DNA of 64,000 nt, from assembly GCF_000712595.1 (NCBI RefSeq), contig NZ_JOTN01000011.1, forward strand, positions 62,001 through 126,000. The letters run 5' to 3'. The notes under the pieces are model-generated. The model had not been told where the DNA came from, searched no databases, and saw nothing but the letters and a program-made list of their open reading frames with translations. Positions 52,598-64,000 of the stretch are shown piece after piece (positions within the stretch are counted from its first letter, which is position 1; each line of letters starts with the position of its first letter). Both the position numbers and the translations under genes were made by a program. Source of the DNA: Bacillus manliponensis. GTDB lineage: Bacteria; Bacillota; Bacilli; Bacillales; Bacillaceae_G.

Positions 52598-55500
52598 TTA
52601 AACTAACGCTCCATCATGTCCAAGTTTATACCCATTCACAACTGTATTTGCCGCCATTGAGCCGTTATTGTAAAGGTAATACCATTTACCCCCTACAAAA
52701 ATCCAGCCTGTTTGCATTGCTCCACTATTATCTAAATAGTACCATTTTCCTCCTGTAGACACCCAGCCCGTCTTCATTGCCCCACTATTATCTAAGTAGT
52801 ACCATTTTCCTCCCGTAAATGCCCAGCCTGTTTGCATTGCTCCGCTATTATCTAAGTAGTACCATTTCCCTCCTGTAGACACCCAGCCTGTTTGCATTAC
52901 GCCATTATCATTTAAGTAATACCACTTATTCCCTGTAGATACCCAGCCTGTTTGCTTCGCACCGTTATCACCGTAGTAGTACCATGCACCTTGATCATAG
53001 ACCCATCCTGATGCACCCTTTGTAATTTGAATTTCTTCTACAGTTTTATTACCACTAATATCTACAAGTTCGATTTTGAATGTATTCACACCATCTTTTA
53101 ATGGTATTGTAATATCTTCAACAGTATGTTTAAATGATCTCATTTCATATGGATCTTCAAACACATGGACATATTCTTCACTGCCGTTTACATATAAACG
53201 TGCTTCATCGAAATTATCTTCAATTGCTACACTAATCTTCGCTGAATCTTCATTTTTACCAGCATATTTAGGTGCTTTTACGACAGAAAGTTTAGGTGCT
53301 TTCGTATCAACGATAAAATGACGCTCAATAGAAAAGTCGTTTCCAGAACCATCCTTTGCATATATATCTACAGCATGCACACCATCTTCAAATGGCAAAG
53401 CCGTTTTAAATGAGTATAAGCTTCCTTTCTCATCCGGCTTTAATTGAGCAGCTTGTCCATCAATTTTAAATTCAACAATACCAGACTCATCCGATACATT
53501 TCCTTCAAATACAACATCTTTTGTATTCCAGTTTGTCCAAGTTTCCGGAGATGTTAAATTAATGACTGGAGCGTTGCTTTCTTTTTTGTCATTTACAAAC
53601 GATACCGTCGCATTATTTGCATAGTCAAATGCGATAACTGCTACATGTAATCCTGCTGGTACATCTTCTGGTAACGTAAATTTCTTTGTATCCGGCGCTA
53701 ACATTTCCGGGAATACTTTCGCAACATTTCCAGCTTTATCAACGTAAGCTACACGTAAATAATTTACACCTATTCCATTGTCGTGTGATCCGATAAGCAC
53801 ATCTCCATTGTCAATAAATGATGTAATAACTGGCGCTTTCGTATCAACGACCACTGGGTACTTCACTGTTTGTTCTTTTCCATTTAATGTTCCTTTTAAT
53901 TGAATATAATACGTGCCATCTGGTGCTACTTTATTATTCAACTTACCATCCCATGCATTTTTGTCTGAGATATAAAATTGTCTGTCTGGTCGACTTCCAT
54001 CAAGGTTCTTTCTTAAAAATTCTTCTGTACGAATCTTTCTTAAAATTTTCCCTTTTTCATCTACAACAGAAACTTCTAGCTTTTCTACATTACGTAGTAA
54101 AGAGAATGCCGGTGTTACACTATCATTTAGTTCATCACCATTTGGAGAAATTGCAACTTTATCTTTATGAAGTTGCTTTGTCACTTCATTTTTCCCCAAG
54201 TAAATACCCTTTTCATTCACTAAACCTGCACGACCATAGTATGATTTATCATCGTACACACTGTTATCAAAAATAGGAGCTTGATTCCAGTCCCCTTTAA
54301 ATCCAACAAACGGCACATGTAATGTTGGTTGATTATCTTTGTTTTCCGCTTCTAATTTAATAAATCCTTCCACGAAATATCCATTCGGGAATACTGTTTC
54401 TGGTGTTACTTGTTTCGATAACGAAGAATCAAGAACTGTCACTTTTGATAAATCTATCGTTACATCAAAAGATTTTGTTTCGCCAGCTTCTACTTTCACT
54501 GTTGATGGTGCATTTACTTTCGCCCCTTTTAATTCTTGTGGCTCAAGCGCCATACGGTCAATACCATCTGCTTCTTTCACAACTAAATCCGTTTGTACAT
54601 TTCCATTTACATGATACGTTAACGCTTTATCACTAAAGTTTTCAACAGCTAACGTAAACGTGGCAGTGTTTCCTTTCATTTCTTTTAAAGCAACTTTTGC
54701 TTCACCTGTTTTTTTGTTGTACACCATAGCTGGTGTTTCTACAGCCGCATGAAGTTGCATCAGTCCAGCTCCCTCACGGCGCGGGGACACATAATTTTCT
54801 ACACCTAATTGTGTATTATAAGGACCCTTCTCTAACACTGGCTTAGAAGTATTCATTAATAGGTTTTTTGCACGTAATACTTTCTTCTCACCTGTTAATT
54901 TAAATTCTTTCTCTACACGCTCAAGAACAAGTGCAGAACCCCCCGCTACATGTGGCGCTGCCATAGATGTACCGTTCATTAAACCGTAGCGATTATCATT
55001 AAGCGTCGAATAAATATTTCCGCCTGGCGCTGCAATCTCCGGTTTAAAATCTAAGCTTGGTGTTACGCCCCATGATGTAAAATCAGACATTTCACCAGCT
55101 GTTTTATTTACGATTTCTACACGGGAGCCATCAAATGTAACCGATGCTTTCTTTCCAGTTGTTAATAATTCTTTTAATTTATTTCCATCTTTCACACTTA
55201 CAGAAGCAAGCGGGATTTTCGGATTATCTAGCGCCATTGATACATAGTCACCATGAGCAATACGTGGGCGCACAATAACACCAGCAGCTCCTTTTTCCTC
55301 TGCTTTCTTTTGAATTTCTGTGTAATTTGGGTTTGCTGTATCACGAATTGCTACAACAATTTTTCCTGTTACATCTTTTCCTTCATAGTCTTTTTCAGCA
55401 CCGTCACCAACATATACAAGCTCTACTTCTTGACCTTTCAATGTATCTAAGAAATTAGGTCCAGATTGTGCTTTCCAGCCAAATTTAATAGCCTCTGCTC

Positions 55501-56746
55501 CGCCTACTTTCACTTGCATTCCGTCTAATTGAATATGAGTATTTTCAACAGAAGCAACTTGTAAAGAGTTATGTGCAATACCTGGCGAACCAACTGTACC
55601 ATAATCAGGGTTAGACGCATACGGTACATTCGCTCCTTCACCAGTATATGCTGAGTTTCCAGCCGAAATAGACATAACAATTCCATTATCAATGGCATTT
55701 TGAATTGCTTCAGCTTCCGGATTACTATCAATAACGAATCCAGCAGGTGATCCTAAACTCATATTCACAACATCTGCGCCTAATTTAATCGCGTCATCAA
55801 TCGCTTTAATATAAATATCACCAAATGTAGAACCATAGTTTGGATCGTTACTAAATACTTTCATCCCTAAAATTTGTGCCTCAGGTGCAACTCCTTTAAT
55901 ACCACCTGTTTTTTCATCACCATTTGCAGCGACAGTTCCAGACACGTGCTGACCATGCATACTTGCTCCCGGTCCTACATCACGCACTTCTGCATTATTA
56001 TCAAAATAGTTATACCCGTAAGGAACTTTATCCGTGTAGTACTTACCCTTCATATCATTTTTATCAACTGTTAAAGCTACATTTTCTTTCGTTAAACTAG
56101 CTTTAGACGCATTTGATAGTTTCATATCTTTATGGTTATAATCAATACCTGAGTCAATAACAGCTACAACCATACCTTGTCCTGTATATCCATAATCTCC
56201 CCACGTTTGTTGGGATTGAACCATCTCATTACTTGTAATCATATCTGGCTTTACTTCTGGGCGATTATATTCGTTTACAATATGTACACTTTCTACTTCT
56301 GAAAGACTTTGTATCTTTTGAATTTCTCCTGCTTTTACACTTCCACTAAAACCATTATATACAGTATCAAAATTTTCCTCATAGGACATTTTGATTCCTT
56401 CTTTTTTCATCTTGTTCTTTACACTATTTTGCTTATTTTGCACTTGGTTTTGAATCTGCTCTTTTTTACTTTTAGAAATTTTTGCGTAGTCTAGTCCTTT
56501 TCCTTGTGCATATTCAAGAACAGACTTCTCCTTCAATTTTACGATAACTCGTACTTCTTCTTTTTCATTAAACTGTACATCAGGAGTAGCATTGTTAGCC
56601 ACTTGCTGCTTCAACGCTTCTGTTACATTTGCTATTTGCTTCTCTTGCCCCGTTTCATTTGTTTCTGCAAATGCAGTTGTTGAAAGTAACAAAGGTACTG
56701 TAGTTAGCGCAGCTACAAGCGCTTTATTTTTCTTTTTTTGTCCCAT
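52598..56746 (-). CDS. Secreted S8 (subtilisin-like) protease with PA domain and cell-wall-binding repeats
   Basis: A 1382-residue exported protease. It has a signal peptide (ALVAALTTVPLLLSTTAFAE, about 7-27) and an I9-type propeptide to about 150. The subtilase domain shows the Asp in VAVIDSGIDYNHKDM (near 200), the His in GQHVSGTVAANG (near 270) and the Ser in NGTSMAAPHVAGG (near 640), interrupted by a protease-associated domain at about 440-560. C-terminal Fn3/Ig-like modules follow, and then six copies of a TGWxxxxGKWYYL-type repeat from about 1245, which resemble choline-binding or cell-wall-binding repeats. It should be secreted and stay on the cell wall. The layout resembles lactocepin-type proteases, but no LPXTG motif is seen. 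GGGGGAAAGACGTT precedes the ATG. Confidence 0.92.
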   Translation of the reverse strand: MGQKKKNKALVAALTTVPLLLSTTAFAETNETGQEKQIANVTEALKQQVANNATPDVQFNEKEEVRVIVKLKEKSVLEYAQGKGLDYAKISKSKKEQIQNQVQNKQNSVKNKMKKEGIKMSYEENFDTVYNGFSGSVKAGEIQKIQSLSEVESVHIVNEYNRPEVKPDMITSNEMVQSQQTWGDYGYTGQGMVVAVIDSGIDYNHKDMKLSNASKASLTKENVALTVDKNDMKGKYYTDKVPYGYNYFDNNAEVRDVGPGASMHGQHVSGTVAANGDEKTGGIKGVAPEAQILGMKVFSNDPNYGSTFGDIYIKAIDDAIKLGADVVNMSLGSPAGFVIDSNPEAEAIQNAIDNGIVMSISAGNSAYTGEGANVPYASNPDYGTVGSPGIAHNSLQVASVENTHIQLDGMQVKVGGAEAIKFGWKAQSGPNFLDTLKGQEVELVYVGDGAEKDYEGKDVTGKIVVAIRDTANPNYTEIQKKAEEKGAAGVIVRPRIAHGDYVSMALDNPKIPLASVSVKDGNKLKELLTTGKKASVTFDGSRVEIVNKTAGEMSDFTSWGVTPSLDFKPEIAAPGGNIYSTLNDNRYGLMNGTSMAAPHVAGGSALVLERVEKEFKLTGEKKVLRAKNLLMNTSKPVLEKGPYNTQLGVENYVSPRREGAGLMQLHAAVETPAMVYNKKTGEAKVALKEMKGNTATFTLAVENFSDKALTYHVNGNVQTDLVVKEADGIDRMALEPQELKGAKVNAPSTVKVEAGETKSFDVTIDLSKVTVLDSSLSKQVTPETVFPNGYFVEGFIKLEAENKDNQPTLHVPFVGFKGDWNQAPIFDNSVYDDKSYYGRAGLVNEKGIYLGKNEVTKQLHKDKVAISPNGDELNDSVTPAFSLLRNVEKLEVSVVDEKGKILRKIRTEEFLRKNLDGSRPDRQFYISDKNAWDGKLNNKVAPDGTYYIQLKGTLNGKEQTVKYPVVVDTKAPVITSFIDNGDVLIGSHDNGIGVNYLRVAYVDKAGNVAKVFPEMLAPDTKKFTLPEDVPAGLHVAVIAFDYANNATVSFVNDKKESNAPVINLTSPETWTNWNTKDVVFEGNVSDESGIVEFKIDGQAAQLKPDEKGSLYSFKTALPFEDGVHAVDIYAKDGSGNDFSIERHFIVDTKAPKLSVVKAPKYAGKNEDSAKISVAIEDNFDEARLYVNGSEEYVHVFEDPYEMRSFKHTVEDITIPLKDGVNTFKIELVDISGNKTVEEIQITKGASGWVYDQGAWYYYGDNGAKQTGWVSTGNKWYYLNDNGVMQTGWVSTGGKWYYLDNSGAMQTGWAFTGGKWYYLDNSGAMKTGWVSTGGKWYYLDNSGAMQTGWIFVGGKWYYLYNNGSMAANTVVNGYKLGHDGALV
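52665..52995 (-). repeat. Tandem 60-bp repeats encoding cell-wall-binding modules
   Basis: About five and a half copies of a 60-bp unit coding for 20 residues with the pattern TGW...GKWYYLDNSGAMQ. Copies two to five are nearly identical at the DNA level, which makes copy-number change by recombination likely. Confidence 0.85.
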
Positions 56747-56925
56747 AACGTCTTTCCCCCATTAAATGTAATAAATAGTTTCCACAATGCAGTTTCGACA
56801 TTTTTTGCGAAAAACTAAGTGTTTAGAATATATATTATTTTCTTACAATTGTAAATACATTTCGATAAATTCACGTAAAATAAATCTGTTTTTTCTATTA
56901 ATCAGATTTTTTGTTTATACAAATT

Positions 56926-56970
56926 AAAAAACAGAGAAATTAATAACACTTCAACTTCTCTGTTTTTTTA
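56926..56970 (-). terminator. Terminator of the hut operon
   Basis: The arms AAAAACAGAGAA and TTCTCTGTTTTT lie directly behind hutG, with T-rich sequence on the minus strand. The 56747-56925 stretch is the protease promoter region and holds no gene. Confidence 0.8.
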
Positions 56971-56974
56971 TTCT

Positions 56975-62419
<5,445 letters not shown>

Positions 62420-62429
62420 CATTTTCCTC

Positions 62430-62495
62430 CTAAAAAAGCAAACGGGGGCCTTATCTCTTTAAGACAGACTCCTGTCCTAAAAAGTTAAGGCCCCC
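62430..62495 (-). terminator. HutP-regulated terminator between hutP and hutH
   Basis: On the minus strand GGGGGCCTTA (from 62495) pairs with TAAGGCCCCC (to 62444), followed by a T-run. An inner hairpin GACAGGAGTCTGTC with nearby TAG/GAG triplets lies within. In B. subtilis HutP with histidine binds such NAG repeats and opens the terminator so that hutH and downstream genes are read. Confidence 0.88.
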
Positions 62496-62527
62496 TATTC
62501 ACTAATTAACTATGGGCAGTTTTTTAT

Positions 62528-62968
62528 TTAAATATGATTAATCCCTAATCCAATCGCCTCATGCTCTGATCCTTTTACAGGTGCACCTATCGTACCGTAT
62601 AATGCAACGGCAATCCATTCGCCTTCTTTTGCACCATCGTATGGCGTGCCACGCACAATGGCAAATCGAAGTCCTACCGTACGAAGAACGTCTGCTAACT
62701 GAATTTGTCCTCTCGTTACTCCGTACAGCGCTTCCATTATGGCATGATAAAGCGCATGTGTTTCTCTGTAAACGTCTGTTTCAATAACATGGTTACTACG
62801 CGCTGCTGTTTCCATCGCGGCAACAACTTTTTGCGAATTCATTGAACCAACTTTCCCTGTACAATACTTCCAACCTTTTGGGATTGTTAAAACAGGATGT
62901 TCTCCTTCCTCCGCAAGTGCAAGTAGCATCGCCATGCGACCAATTCGATGTGTTCCATGAAGAAGCAT
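62528..62968 (-). CDS. hutP: HutP, histidine-dependent RNA-binding antiterminator
   Basis: A 146-residue protein matching HutP over its length ([20 protein letters not shown] near the start, [20 protein letters not shown] in the middle, and [20 protein letters not shown] near the end with the metal-coordinating His). It forms a hexamer that binds histidine, Mg and the hut leader RNA. It is the first gene of hutPHUIG, ahead of the terminator it controls. Confidence 0.95.
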   Translation of the reverse strand: MLLHGTHRIGRMAMLLALAEEGEHPVLTIPKGWKYCTGKVGSMNSQKVVAAMETAARSNHVIETDVYRETHALYHAIMEALYGVTRGQIQLADVLRTVGLRFAIVRGTPYDGAKEGEWIAVALYGTIGAPVKGSEHEAIGLGINHI

Positions 62969-63014
62969 GTGACTCTCTCTTTCCTTTTGAATTATTTGAA
63001 TATTACTTAATTTA

Positions 63015-63043
63015 AGAATATATGAAAATACTTTTTACGTCAA
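63015..63043 (-). promoter_or_regulatory. Promoter of the hut operon
   Basis: On the minus strand TTGACG (63043-63038) and TATTCT (63020-63015) are separated by 17 bases, about 47 bases upstream of hutP. A good sigma-A match. Confidence 0.65.
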
Positions 63044-63090
63044 TGGTTTACAAGCATAATTCATATAAAATATTTTTATTCCCAAACCTA

Positions 63091-63657
63091 TCAGTCTTGT
63101 AACACTCTCTCCATTACAATATTTCTTTTTCCACGATAAAAATTACACTTATGCTCGGCATTTACTCCAAAATAATCTGCTATTACAAGTCCAAACTCTA
63201 CAAAAGCGTGACCTTGCGCCGTAATAATATTTTTATGCTGAACTATATCTTCGTAAACGAAATGTTCTTTTGAAAAACAATCTAGTTCCCTATAATTTAA
63301 TGTTACTGTATAGGGGTGCTGATTAAGAACACCTGCATTCGCAAAAACAAATGGTCCCGCACATATTGCAGCTATTAACTTCTCTTTTTTATATAACTGA
63401 CGCACAAGTTCACATAAGCCTTCTGAATCTTTCAAATGAACGACATCGCCTCCCGGAATAATCATCCCTTCATAGTCATCTACACAGATGTCACTTAATT
63501 CATAATGTGGTTTCACCTGTAATCCTGTTTCACTCTTAACGATATCCTTTGTTAACCCAACTGTATCCACCACATAATCATTTCTTAAAACAGAAGTAGC
63601 TACTGTTATTTCAAACTCTGCAAAAGAAGGATAAACTAACATTAATATTTTCTTCAT
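63091..63657 (-). CDS. DJ-1/PfpI-family protein
   Basis: A 188-residue class I glutamine amidotransferase-like protein. MLVYPSFAEFEITVA at the start, EGMIIPGGDVVHL in the middle and the nucleophile elbow AAICAGPFVFANAGVL (Cys near residue 96) are the DJ-1/PfpI pattern. Function could be deglycase, chaperone or protease-like; it is not decided by sequence. It stands alone between the hut operon and the divergent right-edge gene. Confidence 0.88.
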   Translation of the reverse strand: MKKILMLVYPSFAEFEITVATSVLRNDYVVDTVGLTKDIVKSETGLQVKPHYELSDICVDDYEGMIIPGGDVVHLKDSEGLCELVRQLYKKEKLIAAICAGPFVFANAGVLNQHPYTVTLNYRELDCFSKEHFVYEDIVQHKNIITAQGHAFVEFGLVIADYFGVNAEHKCNFYRGKRNIVMERVLQD

Positions 63658-63830
63658 CGATTTATACGCTCCTATTTCTATTATGGTGACTAGAATTCTT
63701 CACTCTTTGACATTTCTCCTCTTCCATTTAATTGATAATTCCAAACAATAAACAAATAAATTCTCGGTTGTTTCCTCTTTCTATCTCCCTTATAATAAAA
63801 ATAGAGATGAAATTGAACGTATTTTCCGCG

Positions 63831-63868
63831 ATGTAAGCTTGGCTATTTCCAAGCTTACATTATTTTTT
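63831..63868 (+). terminator. Strong terminator-like hairpin without an upstream gene
   Basis: The arms TGTAAGCTTGG and CCAAGCTTACA are perfect complements followed by TTATTTTTT on the plus strand. No plus-strand gene precedes it in the 290-base gap from 63658, so it may end a small RNA or a leader. Confidence 0.7.
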
Positions 63869-63905
63869 GCTTTCCCTTTTCTCAAAAAAAGGGTATACTT
63901 AAAGA

Positions 63906-63917
63906 GAACGTATGTTC
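63906..63917 (+). promoter_or_regulatory. LexA/DinR box upstream of the right-edge gene
   Basis: GAACGTATGTTC fits the Bacillus LexA core GAACNNNNGTTC exactly. It lies seven bases behind TATACT (63894-63899), a possible -10 element, so binding would cover the transcription start. Confidence 0.55.
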
Positions 63918-63946
63918 CTTTTCATTACATATAGTAAGGAGTTTGG

Positions 63947-64000
63947 ATGATAAAATGGTATACGACACAAAGGTACGATCATGGAATGAAACATTGCAGC
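63947..64000 (+). CDS. Start of an unidentified gene (cut by window edge)
   Basis: AAGGAG at 63936-63941 is followed by ATG at 63947 (five-base spacing; MIKWYTTQRYDHGMKHC...) and by ATG at 63955 in another frame (MVYDTKVRSWNETLQ...). Both frames are open to the edge. The first has the better spacing; the second reads more like a protein. No family can be named. Confidence 0.4.
   Translation, partial: MIKWYTTQRYDHGMKHCS

Noticed and set aside
52665-52995. Regular 60-bp repeats as a possible CRISPR array
   Set aside because: The repeats are in frame and encode cell-wall-binding modules; there is no repeat-spacer pattern and no cas gene.

Overview
The window is low-GC Firmicute chromosome and fits the Bacillus cereus group (B. 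cereus, B. anthracis, B. thuringiensis). The evidence is a set of Bacillus minor spore proteins (SspN, SspO, SspP, Tlp), AGGAGG-type ribosome binding sites, Bacillus-type gene order around parE/parC, plsY and aconitase, a class III ribonucleotide reductase, and about a dozen copies of a roughly 70-158 bp hairpin repeat that fits the group-specific bcr1 family. No rRNA, tRNA, prophage or CRISPR array was seen.

Layout. 1-4.8 kb: the start of a nucleoside hydrolase, panF with a DUF997 partner, an aldehyde dehydrogenase and a FabG-like reductase. 4.85-6.8 kb: an IS607-type element with an intact TnpB and a TnpA broken by two stop codons. 6.9-11 kb: a YfhD-like peptide, squalene-hopene cyclase, and small membrane proteins. 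11-16.6 kb: a two-gene unit made of a very large tubulin-like GTPase and a membrane-anchored von Willebrand A protein, the least understood block here. 17-22.2 kb: a Gly/Tyr-rich protein, a methyltransferase, a peptide-binding lipoprotein and an inositol-dehydrogenase-like enzyme. 22.2-36 kb: topoisomerase IV, a CoA-binding protein, an HtrA-like protease, an orphan response regulator behind nrdDG, plsY, YneR- and YneP-like proteins, tlp, sspN, an FbpB-like peptide and a ResA-like thioredoxin. 36-42.5 kb: aconitase, sspO, sspP, a CotM-like protein and an MFS transporter. 42.6-50.4 kb: a broken HAD gene, two tandem acyl-CoA ligases, acetyltransferases and a YitT protein. 50.7-56.8 kb: a chemoreceptor and a 1382-residue S8 protease with cell-wall-binding repeats. 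57-63 kb: the histidine utilisation operon hutPHUIG with its HutP-controlled terminator. The right edge holds a DJ-1/PfpI protein and the start of a gene preceded by a LexA-box-like site.

Several short genes were found by reading between the long ones: sspN, sspO, sspP, an FbpB-like peptide, a 31-residue membrane peptide and a 44-residue peptide behind the tubulin-like gene. Intergenic spaces mostly hold terminators and bcr-like repeats. Every recognisable repeat lies in the same orientation, one coincides with the sspO stop codon and another adjoins a truncated gene. The strongest candidates for poorly described biology are the tubulin-like/VWA operon, the TnpB that outlives its transposase, and the possible link between the nrdDG response regulator and the HtrA promoter through shared TTGTGAA repeats.
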